Shown here in pieces: positions 7,151 to 15,949 of a stretch of 64,000 nt of DNA. Each line of letters opens with the position of its first letter. The stretch's first letter is position 1. Below the pieces are notes generated by a model. The model made no database searches. It was given only the letters and a program-made list of their open reading frames with translations, and was not told where the DNA came from. This stretch comes from Uliginosibacterium flavum (GTDB taxonomy: Bacteria > Pseudomonadota > Gammaproteobacteria > Burkholderiales > Rhodocyclaceae), in NCBI RefSeq assembly GCF_040566545.1, contig NZ_JBEWZI010000022.1, positions 1 through 64,000 of the forward strand, in the 5' to 3' direction. A program made the translations under genes and the position numbers.

Positions 7151-8569
7151 GTGACCACGAAGACCCCTCAGGACGTTATCCAGCTGATCAAGGACCGCGA
7201 AGCCAAGTTCGTTGATCTGCGCTTTACCGACACCCGCGGCAAGGAACAGCACGTAACCGTGCCGTCCCACGTTGTCGATCTGGACTGGTTTGAACACGGC
7301 CACGCTTTTGATGGCTCGTCCATCGCCGGCTGGAAAGGCATTCAAGCCTCCGACATGCTGTTGTCGGCTGATCCGAACACGGCTAACATCGACCCCTTCT
7401 TCGACGAAGTCACCGTCATCATGACCTGTGACGTGATCGAGCCGTCTGACGGCAAGGGCTATGATCGCGACCCGCGCTCCATCGCGCGCCGTGGCGAGGC
7501 TTACCTGAAGTCCTCCGGCCTGGGCGATACCGCCTTCTTCGGCCCGGAACCCGAATTCTTCATTTTCGACGGCATCAGCTGGTCCGCTGACATGTCCGGC
7601 TGCTCGGTCAAAATCACCTCCGCCGAAGGCGCATGGTCGTCCGGCGACGACATGGGCGGCAACAACACCGGCCACCGTCCGACCGTCAAGGGCGGCTACT
7701 TCCCGGTTCCGCCGGTCGATAGCCATCAAGACATCCGCGCCACCATGGTGCTGATCCTCGAAGAGCTGGGCGTGCCGGTTGAAGTGTTCCACCACGAAGT
7801 GGCAACCGCTGGTCAGAACGAAATCGGCACGAAGTTCAGCACCCTGGTGCAACGCGCCGACTGGACCCAATTGCTGAAGTACGTGGTGCACAACGTTGCC
7901 CACCAATACGGCAAGACGGCAACCTTCATGCCCAAGCCCATCGTTGGCGACAACGGTTCCGGCATGCACGTTCACCAGTCGATCTGGAAAGATGGCAAGA
8001 ACCTGTTCGCAGGCAACGGCTATGCAGGCATGTCCGAATACGCCATGTTCTACATTGGCGGCATCATCAAGCACGCCAAGGCCCTGAACGCCATCACCAA
8101 CCCAGGCACCAACTCCTACAAGCGTCTGGTTCCGCACTACGAAGCTCCGGTCAAGCTGGCTTACTCGGCCCGCAACCGTTCGGCTTCGATCCGCATCCCG
8201 CACGTCCAGTCGGACAAGGCGCGTCGTATCGAAACCCGCTTCCCGGATCCGTTGGCCAATCCGTATCTGTGCTTCACCGCACTGATGATGGCCGGCCTGG
8301 ACGGCGTGCAGAACAAGATCCATCCGGGTGAGCCGGCGGACAAGAATCTGTATGACCTGCCGCCGGAAGAAGACGCACTGATCCCGACCGTTTGCGCCAG
8401 CCTGGAAGAAGCCCTGGCCGCTCTGGACAAGGATCGCGAATTCCTGACCCGTGGCGGTGTGTTCAGCAACGATTTCATCGACGCCTACATCGAACTGAAG
8501 ATGGCCGAAGTGAACCGTACCCGCATGACCACGCACCCGGTCGAATTCGACATGTACTACTCGCTGTAA
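7151..8569 (+). CDS. glnA: Glutamine synthetase, type I (GlnA)
   Basis: The protein has 472 residues, typical of the dodecameric GSI-beta enzyme that forms glutamine from glutamate, ammonia and ATP. Visible blocks are DGSSIAGWKGI, FGPEPEFFIFD (metal-binding Glu), GQNEIGTKF, NGSGMHVHQS and RNRSASIRIP. The adenylylation site is Tyr401 in KNLYDLPPEE, so activity should be tuned by GlnE. The start is GTG 7151 with AGGAG ten bases upstream; the sequence reads on from there without an earlier in-frame start. A strong terminator follows at 8609-8633, separating it from the DUF4124-ntrB-ntrC run. Confidence 0.98.
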   Translation: MTTKTPQDVIQLIKDREAKFVDLRFTDTRGKEQHVTVPSHVVDLDWFEHGHAFDGSSIAGWKGIQASDMLLSADPNTANIDPFFDEVTVIMTCDVIEPSDGKGYDRDPRSIARRGEAYLKSSGLGDTAFFGPEPEFFIFDGISWSADMSGCSVKITSAEGAWSSGDDMGGNNTGHRPTVKGGYFPVPPVDSHQDIRATMVLILEELGVPVEVFHHEVATAGQNEIGTKFSTLVQRADWTQLLKYVVHNVAHQYGKTATFMPKPIVGDNGSGMHVHQSIWKDGKNLFAGNGYAGMSEYAMFYIGGIIKHAKALNAITNPGTNSYKRLVPHYEAPVKLAYSARNRSASIRIPHVQSDKARRIETRFPDPLANPYLCFTALMMAGLDGVQNKIHPGEPADKNLYDLPPEEDALIPTVCASLEEALAALDKDREFLTRGGVFSNDFIDAYIELKMAEVNRTRMTTHPVEFDMYYSL

Positions 8570-8608
8570 TTGGCGATCAGAGCAGGGGCCCCGGCCCCGG
8601 CGTAAAAA

Positions 8609-8633
8609 GGACGGGCATGCCCGTCCTTTTTTT
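8609..8633 (+). terminator. Rho-independent terminator of glnA
   Basis: A fully palindromic stem GGACGGGCATGCCCGTCC (8609-8626) is followed by seven T. Preceding A residues (8604-8608) extend the pairing. Confidence 0.93.
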
Positions 8634-8733
8634 GTACACCCGGCAGGCCAGACCTGCGTTGATCAGCCTGCGGCTTGTGTTTTCCCCTGCCACGCTTACA
8701 CTTCGCCCTTAACAAAGTTTTCAGGATCAGAGC

Positions 8734-9213
8734 ATGAACCGGACCCATTGCCTCGCCGCCCTTGCTGCCTGCCTGCTGGCATCCACCGCCCAAGCCGACA
8801 TCTACAAATGCCAGGATGACGGCGGCCATACCACCTACACCAACGGCAAACCGGAAACAGGCCAGAAAAATTGCGTCCTGATGACCAAGGATCAACCTGT
8901 CAGCACGGCCCCCGGCGCTGCGCCAAAGAAAGCCTCCGCCACACCGACGCCCGCGTCCTTCCCAAAAGTTGACGACAGTACCCAGAAGAGCCGTGACGGC
9001 GATCGCCGCAAGATCCTGGAAACTGAACTGGCGACCGAAACCAAAGCCTTGGCTGCCGCAAAGAAAGAGCTGGCAGAACAAGAAGCTCAACGTCTGGGTG
9101 ACGAAAAAAACTACCAGAAATACCTGGATCGAATTCAGGGCTTCAAAGACAAAGTCACGCTGCACGAGCGCAACATCGACGCCCTGAACAAGGAAATCGC
9201 CAAGCTCAGGTAA
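8734..9213 (+). CDS. DUF4124-domain secreted protein with C-terminal coiled coil
   Basis: The protein has 159 residues. A signal peptide spans 1-21 (HCLAALAACLLASTAQA). It is followed at once by the DUF4124 pattern IYKCQDDGGHTTYTNGKP and a second Cys (KNC). A Pro/Ala/Thr linker (about 60-80) leads to a charged helical segment rich in Lys, Glu and Ala (about 95-159), very likely a coiled coil. It should lie in the periplasm. Function is unknown. A gene of this type between glnA and ntrB recurs in betaproteobacteria as far as I know, so a shared transcript with ntrBC is plausible. Confidence 0.82.
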   Translation: MNRTHCLAALAACLLASTAQADIYKCQDDGGHTTYTNGKPETGQKNCVLMTKDQPVSTAPGAAPKKASATPTPASFPKVDDSTQKSRDGDRRKILETELATETKALAAAKKELAEQEAQRLGDEKNYQKYLDRIQGFKDKVTLHERNIDALNKEIAKLR

Positions 9214-9253
9214 GGAGCACAGAACGGCGCACTTCTTGCTTCCGTATCTTCCT

Positions 9254-10330
9254 ATGAGCCCTCCAAGCCTGATTTCGCCAGAAAACGCCCTGAACTCCTC
9301 CACCGCTGGTCTGGAATTACTCTCCTCGGCTGTCGTCATGGTCAGCGCCGACCGCTCGGTCTGCTACGTCAATCCTTCGGCCGAACACCTGTTTGCCACC
9401 AGCAGCCGGCAGTGCCTGGGGCATCATCTCTCCGCCCTGCTGGGTGACTTGCCCGGCCTATGGGCCGCGCTGGATAACGCACTCGCCAACAACTGGAGTC
9501 ACACCGGCCAGAATCTGGCGGTCAAACGGCCCGGCTTGTCTGCACTGCATCTGGATTGCACCGCATCGCCGGTCGATTTGCCACCCGCGCGTCTGCTGCT
9601 CGAATTCCGTCCGCTGGACGCGCAACTGAAAGTGGCCCGCGAAGAAAAACTGGCCGAGCAACAACAGGCCAACCGCGAACTGGTGCGCAACCTCGCCCAC
9701 GAAATCAAGAACCCTCTGGGTGGCATCCGTGGTTCGGCGCAACTGCTGGAGCGTGAGCTGGACGATCCGCAATGGCGTGAATACACCCAAGTCATCATCG
9801 CCGAAGTGGATCGTCTGCAAGATCTGATGAATCGTCTGCTAAATTCACATCGCATGATGCACCCGAGCATCGTCAATGTGCACGACGTGCTGGAGCGTGT
9901 CCTGCGCCTGATCCAGGCAGAATTTCCGGGCATCACCGTACGCCGTGACTATGACGTCAGCCTGCCTCATCTGACTGCAGATCGGGAGCAGTTGATTCAG
10001 GCCGTACTGAACATTTCACGCAATGCAGCTCAGGCCATGGAAGGAGCGGGGGTGGTCGTGCTGCGCACGCGCGCTGCCCGTCAGGTCACCGTGGCCAAGC
10101 GCCGGCATAAACTGGCACTGGAATTGCAAGTGATCGACAACGGCCCCGGTATTCCAGATGAAATTCGCGACACCATTTTCTACCCCCTGGTTTCAGGGCG
10201 CGAAGGCGGCACCGGACTCGGATTGTCGATTGCCCAAAGCTTTGTCGAGCAACATCAGGGCACCATCGATATCGAAAGCGAACCTGGCCGCACTTGCTTC
10301 ACGATCCTCCTGCCGATCACTCAGGCGTGA
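9254..10330 (+). CDS. ntrB: Nitrogen-regulation sensor histidine kinase NtrB (GlnL)
   Basis: The protein has about 358 residues. An N-terminal PAS domain (LELLSSAVVMVSADRSVCYVNPSAEHLF) is followed by a HisKA domain with H-box LVRNLAHEIKNPLGGIRG (His149). The HATPase core has NISRNAAQAM, VIDNGPGIPDEI and GGTGLGLSIAQ. No membrane segment is present, as in all NtrB. It phosphorylates NtrC when nitrogen is short and PII is uridylylated. The start is uncertain: ATG 9254 has no clear ribosome site, and TTG 9236 lies 18 bases after GGAG. Neither choice alters a domain. ntrC follows after 45 bases. Confidence 0.93.
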   Translation: MSPPSLISPENALNSSTAGLELLSSAVVMVSADRSVCYVNPSAEHLFATSSRQCLGHHLSALLGDLPGLWAALDNALANNWSHTGQNLAVKRPGLSALHLDCTASPVDLPPARLLLEFRPLDAQLKVAREEKLAEQQQANRELVRNLAHEIKNPLGGIRGSAQLLERELDDPQWREYTQVIIAEVDRLQDLMNRLLNSHRMMHPSIVNVHDVLERVLRLIQAEFPGITVRRDYDVSLPHLTADREQLIQAVLNISRNAAQAMEGAGVVVLRTRAARQVTVAKRRHKLALELQVIDNGPGIPDEIRDTIFYPLVSGREGGTGLGLSIAQSFVEQHQGTIDIESEPGRTCFTILLPITQA

Positions 10331-10375
10331 TCGGGTGTGAAGCCCCCTGTCAAAACAAAAACGGATTAACCGAAC

Positions 10376-11791
10376 ATGAATGCTGTCTGGATTGTTGATG
10401 ATGACCGCTCGATCCGCTGGGTGCTCGAAAAAGCCCTCGGTCGCGAAAACATAGCCTTCCGCAGCTTTTCCTCAGCCTCGGAAGCCCTGGCGGTGCTGGA
10501 TGCCAATGGGGCCCTGCCCCAGGTGCTGATCTCGGACATTCACATGCCCGGGGATTCGGGACTCGTCCTTCTGCAGCGGGTCAAGGAAAAACACCCCAGC
10601 CTGCCCGTCATCATCATGACGGCCTACTCGGATCTGGACAGTGCTGTCGCAGCTTTCCAGGGCGGCGCCTTCGAATACCTGCCCAAGCCATTTGACGTGG
10701 ATCAGGCTCTCGATTTGTTGCAACGGGCACTCAAAGAAAGTACGCACCAGGTTGGTGCCGACGAATCCAGCACGACGGTGCCCGAAATCCTCGGTCAGGC
10801 CACCTCGATGCAAGAAGTCTTCCGCGCCATCGGTCGCCTCTCGCAATCCTCCGCCACAGTCATGATCAACGGCGAATCCGGCACCGGCAAGGAACTGGTG
10901 GCGCAGGCCCTGCACCGCCACAGCCCACGCAAGGACGGTCCCTTTGTGGCGATCAACACCGCAGCGATTCCGCGCGACCTGCTGGAGTCCGAGCTGTTTG
11001 GCCACGAACGTGGCTCCTTCACCGGTGCGGCGGCGCAACGGCGTGGTCGTTTCGAACAAGCCGAAGGCGGCACCCTGTTTCTCGACGAAATCGGCGACAT
11101 GCCTTCGGAATTGCAGACGCGTCTGCTGCGCGTGCTTTCTGATGGCAACTTCTACCGCGTCGGCGGTCACTCGCCAGTCAAGGCCAACGTGCGCGTCATC
11201 GCCGCCACGCACCAGCACCTCGAACAGCGCGTGCGTGACGGGCTGTTTCGCGAAGATCTGTTTCACCGCCTGAACGTCATCCGCCTGCGCCTGCCACCGC
11301 TGCGCGAACGACGTGAAGACGTGCCCATTCTTGCCCGTCACTTCCTTGCCCACAGCGCACAAGAGCTGAATGTCGAGACCAAACGCCTGACCGACGCGGC
11401 ACTGCGCCGTCTGCAGAGTTTCGATTTTCCCGGCAACGTACGTCAGCTCGAAAACATCTGCCACTGGCTCACGGTCATGGCCCCCGGTCAGACCGTGGAT
11501 GAAGCCGATTTGCCCGCCGATATGCGCGAAGCTGTCGCCAGCGCTGCCGGCGTCGACGGGGCCGGCTGGGTAAGTGCCTTGAATGCAGAAGCCGACCGGC
11601 TGCTTCAAGCCTCGCCGGGTGAAGTCTTCGAAAAGCTCAGCAATGAATTCGAAAAATGCCTGATTCTGCGCGCCCTGGCCGCCACCGGTGGGCGCCGCGT
11701 GGAGGCCGCCCAATTGCTGGGCATCGGTCGCAACACCATCACCCGCAAGATTCAGGAGCTGGGTATCGACTCCGGTCGCGGCGACGAGTGA
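10376..11791 (+). CDS. ntrC: Nitrogen-regulation response regulator NtrC (GlnG), sigma-54 activator
   Basis: The protein has 471 residues in three domains. The receiver domain has phospho-acceptor D54 (LISDIHMPGDSG). The AAA+ domain has Walker A GESGTGKE (about 166-173), Walker B FLDEIGDM and the sigma-54 contact loop. The C-terminal Fis-type helix-turn-helix ends ALAATGGRRVEAAQLLGIGRNTITRK. The contact loop reads GSFTGA (213-218) rather than the common GAFTGA, a substitution tolerated in many NtrC proteins. It should activate the -24/-12 elements ahead of glnA. A terminator follows directly. Confidence 0.97.
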   Translation: MNAVWIVDDDRSIRWVLEKALGRENIAFRSFSSASEALAVLDANGALPQVLISDIHMPGDSGLVLLQRVKEKHPSLPVIIMTAYSDLDSAVAAFQGGAFEYLPKPFDVDQALDLLQRALKESTHQVGADESSTTVPEILGQATSMQEVFRAIGRLSQSSATVMINGESGTGKELVAQALHRHSPRKDGPFVAINTAAIPRDLLESELFGHERGSFTGAAAQRRGRFEQAEGGTLFLDEIGDMPSELQTRLLRVLSDGNFYRVGGHSPVKANVRVIAATHQHLEQRVRDGLFREDLFHRLNVIRLRLPPLRERREDVPILARHFLAHSAQELNVETKRLTDAALRRLQSFDFPGNVRQLENICHWLTVMAPGQTVDEADLPADMREAVASAAGVDGAGWVSALNAEADRLLQASPGEVFEKLSNEFEKCLILRALAATGGRRVEAAQLLGIGRNTITRKIQELGIDSGRGDE

Positions 11792-11814
11792 CCGCAGAGC
11801 GGCTGTCAGCATGC

Positions 11815-11841
11815 AAAAAGCTTCCTGCGGGAAGCTTTTTT
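11815..11841 (+). terminator. Rho-independent terminator of ntrBC
   Basis: The stem AAAAAGCTTCC (11815-11825) pairs with GGAAGCTTTTT (11830-11840) across the loop TGCG, with a T-run at the end. Confidence 0.92.
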
Positions 11842-12027
11842 TCTGTGAGTCTGCAACAATCTGGGCTGCGTAAAAAACAGCCTGCCCCAGAGCCACCTGT
11901 TACAAGCCTTTCAGGCACACCACCTGAAAACACAAGCAGGACGCGGATCTGCGAGGGCTGTGCGGGGGAGGCCGCTGGCTGCCATGTGGCAGCCTGTAAG
12001 TGCCCAAATGCATGCTCGGGAGTGATG

Positions 12028-13236
12028 ATGATCTGCAGCAAATGTCAGTGCACCTTGAACGACGACGCAAAATTCTGCGGCGAATGTGGTCAGGCCGTAG
12101 CGCCATCATTGTCGATGGGTTTCCCTTGCGTGCTGTGCGGTGCGCCGATTCCGGTGGGCGCCGAGGGCTGCACACAATGCGGCAAGGCAGCTGACGGCGA
12201 AGCGGCAGGCGCGGATACCAGCCTGCCCGCCCCTTCGCGGCCAACGGCTCCGACCTCAGCCCCGTTCAGCCCAGAGCCCGGAGCCCCCGACTTCAGTGTG
12301 ACCCCGGTGGCAACGTCCGCCGCGCCTGATGTCATCAAAATCGCAGAACCGGAGCCTGCCGACAATGCAGAGATGGACATCATCGAACTGGACGCGTTCC
12401 AGCTGGACGCCATTGAAATTCCGCCGCCCCCGCCACCGCCTGCACCGCGCGTCGTCCCGGCCGATACTTTTGCGCCCCTGCCCAGTCTGACGGAAGCCCT
12501 GAAGCCACGCATCGAGCCGGTCGAGCCCGTTCTTGAGCCTATCGTGATTGAGCCTGAGCCCGTCGCAACGGAGGAGCCACCTCCACGCCCCGCACCTGTA
12601 CCAGTGCCAGTGCCAGCGCCAATGGCGCCCCTGCCTGCTGCGCCAGTCAAATCGGTGTCAGCAGAACCCGTAAGGGCGCCGGCTCCTTCGATACCGCCCA
12701 CGACGCCTGTTCCCGCCGAGGAACAAACCGTGCTCGCAACTCCAGCGCCTTCCGTTCAGCCCCGAACAGCGGCCGCACCCGTCTGGCCTGGGCACGAGGA
12801 GGAGGAACTCGGCCCTCAGCCAGAAGATGTGGTGGACGAATTCGAGTTGCGCCGACGTCGCACGATCCGTCAATTGATCATCGCCGCCGTGATCCTGGTG
12901 CTGGCACTGGCCACCTTTGCCACTCTGATGCGTGCGCAACCGTGGAAGAAAAAGCCCGCACCGCCCGTCACAGTTCAGTCACAGCCCGCGCCAACGCCAG
13001 CCCCGGCTCTGACCCCGGCTATCTCCCCGCCGCCTGCCCTCGAATCGGCCCCGACACCGGCTCCCGACATGGAAGCCGAGCCGGAGGAAGAAGCCCCTGT
13101 ACAGGCCGCGCCCAAGACGAAACCTGCACGCGCAACTACCAAGCCCGCCGCCCGATCTGAGCCAAAGCCCACACGGAAAAACAGCGAAGAAGACGCCTAC
13201 ATGCGCCAGATCCGCCGTCAGCTAGAGCAGCGCTGA
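12028..13236 (+). CDS. Double zinc-ribbon, proline-rich single-pass membrane protein
   Basis: The protein has about 402 residues. The start at 12028 (or ATG 12025) follows GGGAG at 12018-12022. Two zinc ribbons at the N-terminus (ICSKCQCTLNDDAKFCGECG, then CVLCGAPIPVGAEGCTQCG) are followed by a long Pro/Ala/Glu-rich low-complexity region. One membrane segment follows (about residues 282-300, LIIAAVILVLALATFATLM), then a second Pro/Ala region and a basic end. The topology suggests ribbons inside and a Pro-rich arm outside. I do not recognise a named family; it could be an envelope scaffold or stress sensor. xthA follows after three bases. Confidence 0.75.
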   Translation: MICSKCQCTLNDDAKFCGECGQAVAPSLSMGFPCVLCGAPIPVGAEGCTQCGKAADGEAAGADTSLPAPSRPTAPTSAPFSPEPGAPDFSVTPVATSAAPDVIKIAEPEPADNAEMDIIELDAFQLDAIEIPPPPPPPAPRVVPADTFAPLPSLTEALKPRIEPVEPVLEPIVIEPEPVATEEPPPRPAPVPVPVPAPMAPLPAAPVKSVSAEPVRAPAPSIPPTTPVPAEEQTVLATPAPSVQPRTAAAPVWPGHEEEELGPQPEDVVDEFELRRRRTIRQLIIAAVILVLALATFATLMRAQPWKKKPAPPVTVQSQPAPTPAPALTPAISPPPALESAPTPAPDMEAEPEEEAPVQAAPKTKPARATTKPAARSEPKPTRKNSEEDAYMRQIRRQLEQR

Positions 13237-13239
13237 GCC

Positions 13240-14001
13240 ATGAAGATTGCAACGTGGAACGTTAATTCGCTCAAGGTGCGCCTGCCGCACCTGATCGACT
13301 GGCTGGCGACCGAACAGCCTGACGCGCTATGCCTGCAAGAGCTCAAGTGCGAGAACAAAGCCTTTCCGCTGGCCGAGATCGAGGCCGCCGGCTATCAGGC
13401 GGTGTTCAACGGGCAGAAGACTTACAACGGCGTGGCGATTCTGTCCAAACTGCCGGCGCAAGACGTACAGCGCGACATCCCCGGCTTCGCCGACGAGCAG
13501 AAACGCATCATCGCCGCGACCATCGGCGATGTCCGCGTCATCAGTGCCTATGTGGTGAACGGGCAGGCCGTCGGTTCGGAAAAATACGCCTACAAGCTGG
13601 CCTGGCTGGAAGCGCTAACTGCATGGTTGAAGGATGAGCTGACGCAGCATCCGAAGCTGGTGCTGGCGGGCGATTACAACATTGCCCCCGATGATCGCGA
13701 TGTCCATCCCGACTGGAAAGATGAACTGCTCGTCTCCGCCCCCGAACGCGCAGCCTTTCAGGCACTGCTCGATCTGGGCCTGAGCGATGCCTTCCGCCTG
13801 CTCGAACAGCCGGAAAAAACCTTCTCCTGGTGGGACTACCGGATGATGGCGTTCCGCCGCAATTTCGGCCTGCGCATCGACCACCTGCTGGTTTCCGCCC
13901 CTCTGGTGGCGGGCGTCACCCGTTGCTGGGTAGATAAAACCCCGCGCAAGCTGGAACGCCCCTCCGATCACGCCCCGGTTATTGTGGAACTGGGCAACTA
14001 A
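13240..14001 (+). CDS. xthA: Exodeoxyribonuclease III
   Basis: The 253-residue EEP-superfamily protein is an AP endonuclease and 3'-to-5' exonuclease for base-excision repair. Marks are MKIATWNVNSLKVRLPHL, CLQELKCEN (metal Glu), NGVAILSK, AGDYNIAPDDRDVH, the LRIDHLL block and SDHAPV with the terminal catalytic His. Length and start are standard. The gene begins three bases after the zinc-ribbon gene, so the two are probably co-transcribed, though a functional tie is unknown. Confidence 0.95.
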   Translation: MKIATWNVNSLKVRLPHLIDWLATEQPDALCLQELKCENKAFPLAEIEAAGYQAVFNGQKTYNGVAILSKLPAQDVQRDIPGFADEQKRIIAATIGDVRVISAYVVNGQAVGSEKYAYKLAWLEALTAWLKDELTQHPKLVLAGDYNIAPDDRDVHPDWKDELLVSAPERAAFQALLDLGLSDAFRLLEQPEKTFSWWDYRMMAFRRNFGLRIDHLLVSAPLVAGVTRCWVDKTPRKLERPSDHAPVIVELGN

Positions 14002-14054
14002 GCCTGCACAGCAAGGCAGGCTGAAGAGCCACGCCCTGCGCGGTTCTTCAGGCA
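14001..14054. repeat. BIME-like palindrome, single copy next to the heptamer array
   Basis: CTGAAGAGCC (14021-14030) pairs with GGTTCTTCAGG (14042-14052), one mismatch. It directly abuts the CTTGCGA array. Confidence 0.7.
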
Positions 14055-14060
14055 AGTAAA

Positions 14061-14123
14061 CTTGCGACTTGCGACTTGCGACTTGCGACTTGCGACTTGC
14101 GACTTGCGACTTGCGACTTGCGA
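14061..14123. repeat. Tandem heptamer array, nine copies of CTTGCGA
   Basis: Nine exact head-to-tail copies of the 7-mer CTTGCGA fill 63 bases between xthA and gloA, which converge. A degenerate copy (GCCGCGACTC) follows. Related arrays occur at 21444-21524 and 28551-28747. Confidence 0.95.
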
Positions 14124-14131
14124 GCCGCGAC

Positions 14132-14515
14132 TCAATCCCGCTGGATCAGCTCGATCTTGTAGCCATCGGGATCTTGAGCGAACGCGATCACCGTCGTGCC
14201 GTGCTTCATCGGCCCGGCTTCGCGCGTTACCACGCCGCCCCGCGCCTTGATCTCGGCGCAGGCGGCATACGCGTCCGGCACCGCCAGCGCGATATGGCCA
14301 AAGCCCGTACCCAGCTCATACGACTCGACACCGTAGTTGTAAGTCAGCTCGATGGTCGCGCCGTCTTCCTCGCTGCCGTAGCCGACGAACACATTGGTGA
14401 ACTTGCCTTCTGGATGATCGGAAACCTTTATCACCTGCATGCCGAGCACATCGGTGTAAAAGGCAATCGAACGATCCAGATTGCCGACGCGGATCATGGT
14501 GTGAAGTATGCGCAT
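14132..14515 (-). CDS. gloA: Lactoylglutathione lyase (glyoxalase I)
   Basis: The 127-residue protein converts the hemithioacetal of methylglyoxal and glutathione to lactoylglutathione. All four metal ligands of the nickel-type bacterial enzyme are present at the E. coli positions: H5, E56, H74 and E122. The FYTDVLGM and DPDGYKIELI blocks are typical. It ends the conserved lnt-to-gloA gene block of betaproteobacteria, although an unrelated secreted-protein gene now separates it from ygjP. Confidence 0.95.
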   Translation of the reverse strand: MRILHTMIRVGNLDRSIAFYTDVLGMQVIKVSDHPEGKFTNVFVGYGSEEDGATIELTYNYGVESYELGTGFGHIALAVPDAYAACAEIKARGGVVTREAGPMKHGTTVIAFAQDPDGYKIELIQRD

Positions 14516-14590
14516 GGTTTTTCCCTTGTAATTTACGCCGCAAGAACATGTAATCGGCTCCCCTGTTTGGGCGATTACATGGATGCTGAT

Positions 14591-15145
14591 TTATCTAACG
14601 AACTGAAGGTCCTTAATAAAGAGAAGAACGTCGTCCGAGCCGGGACCGGCAATCCTGTCCTTGTTGCGCTCCTTGGCAACCTTGATTGAAACTTTTCTGT
14701 TCCTGAGTGACTTTTTCAGAGTAACAACATCGCTCTCCCCGGTCGACTGAAACCAGTCGCCGCAATGCCCATCGCAGTACGCAACGATTTTCCGGCCATC
14801 AGACTTCTGAACCGTCAGTGACATGTCATCCATACCGCCGCCGTCAAGAAGAATTCCCACAGCAGCCTCCGGATTTCCCCGTCCAACGTTGCAGAAAGAA
14901 GGAGCCTCAGAATCCTCCACCAAAAAGCTGCAGCCTCGCTTAATTTCGTCTCTGATCATCTCGCAGGAATTTGACGCATTGCATGGCGGCCGAGTCGCCG
15001 GAGACACCTGAATACATTGGCGCACAAGCAAACGCGCGGATGCGTCACCAATGTCGTCGCGACAAGATTTTTCAGCCGCCTCAGCTTTAAAAGCGGTGAA
15101 TAACACGAGAAAAAAAAGCATTAAAACAGATTTGATGGTCATCAT
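14591..15145 (-). CDS. Secreted cysteine-rich protein of unknown function
   Basis: The protein has 184 residues. A signal peptide of about 23 residues (SVLMLFFLVLFTAFKAEA) is followed by a mature chain with about ten cysteines (for example CRDDIG, QCIQVS, PPCNASNSC, YCDGHCGDW), suggesting disulfides in the periplasm or outside. No family is recognised. Its base composition is visibly lower in G+C than the flanking genes and no strong ribosome site precedes the ATG pair at 15145/15142. Insertion between ygjP and gloA breaks a conserved gene order, suggesting later acquisition. Confidence 0.6.
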   Translation of the reverse strand: MMTIKSVLMLFFLVLFTAFKAEAAEKSCRDDIGDASARLLVRQCIQVSPATRPPCNASNSCEMIRDEIKRGCSFLVEDSEAPSFCNVGRGNPEAAVGILLDGGGMDDMSLTVQKSDGRKIVAYCDGHCGDWFQSTGESDVVTLKKSLRNRKVSIKVAKERNKDRIAGPGSDDVLLFIKDLQFVR

Positions 15146-15188
15146 TGATTTCTGAAAATATTACTCACAAAGCCCTGTAAAGCTCTGC

Positions 15189-15947
15189 TTAAAGGACAGG
15201 AATGATCTTGTTGGCGTGGCGCAACTCCGCCTTCGCCAGTTCAAAATCCGGCTTGAGTTGCTCCACCACACGCCAGAAACGGGGCGAGTGATTCATTTCC
15301 AGCAAATGGGCGACTTCGTGGGCGACGACGTAATCGATCTGCGCTTGTGGCAGGTGGATCAGGCGCCAGTTCAGGCGGATGCCGGAGAGCTTCGAGCAGC
15401 TGCCCCAGCGCGTGCGCGCACTCGACAGGCGCACCGCCGGCAGGCGCACCTCGGGAGCCATGCGCTGCAGCAGGAAGCCGTATTCATCGACCCGCCCGCA
15501 GAAATACTCCAGCGCGAAGCTCTGCAGACCGTGCAGCAGGAGTTTGTGCGCGTCCTCGTTGCGGCGCAGTTGCAGATGCAGTTCGCGATTGCCAATGCCA
15601 TGCACCCAATGCGCGCGATTGCTGCCGGCACGCCAATGCACTGAGCATTGCTCGCCGAGCACCGGCAGCTGCATGCCGTCGTGAATCACCGCGATTTGCG
15701 GGGCCTGGCGCTGTGCCCATGCATCCAGGTGTTCGATGATCCAGGCCGCGCGTTCGCGCAGGAAGGCTTCGGTGTCACGCAGACTGGCGCGCATCGGAAT
15801 GCTGACGGTCAGGCCGCGCTGATCGATCTGCATGCCCAGGGTTCGCCGTGCACTGCGGCGCAGGGTGAAGCTGACCTCGCGTTCACCGAAGCGGATGGAG
15901 CGCGTCTCGCAGTCCGGGCTCGCCGATGCGCTGCGCATGAGGAACAT
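15189..15947 (-). CDS. ygjP: YgjP-type metal-dependent hydrolase (M48-like, DUF45)
   Basis: The protein has about 252 residues from ATG 15947, which lies two bases after the plsC stop. The zinc-metallopeptidase motif HEVAHLLEMNHSPRFW supplies two His and a Glu. Upstream, SSARTRWGSCSKLSGIRLNWRL is the WGSC..I..N signature of the DUF45 (SprT-related) family. The substrate is unknown; the domain resembles zincin peptidases. A longer N-terminus up to 16034 would overlap plsC and has no support. It is the last gene of the glyQ-glyS-gmhB-plsC-ygjP run. Confidence 0.88.
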   Translation of the reverse strand: MFLMRSASASPDCETRSIRFGEREVSFTLRRSARRTLGMQIDQRGLTVSIPMRASLRDTEAFLRERAAWIIEHLDAWAQRQAPQIAVIHDGMQLPVLGEQCSVHWRAGSNRAHWVHGIGNRELHLQLRRNEDAHKLLLHGLQSFALEYFCGRVDEYGFLLQRMAPEVRLPAVRLSSARTRWGSCSKLSGIRLNWRLIHLPQAQIDYVVAHEVAHLLEMNHSPRFWRVVEQLKPDFELAKAELRHANKIIPVL

Positions 15948-15949
15948 GC

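Noticed and set aside
7139..8536. 465-codon frame opposite glnA
   Set aside because: It mirrors a highly biased essential gene and has no domain; a shadow of codon bias in G+C-rich DNA.
10472..11896. 474-codon frame opposite ntrC
   Set aside because: Same reason; no start context and no recognisable motifs.
14062..14250. Frame with RLATCDL repeats
   Set aside because: It is a translation of the CTTGCGA array, not a protein.
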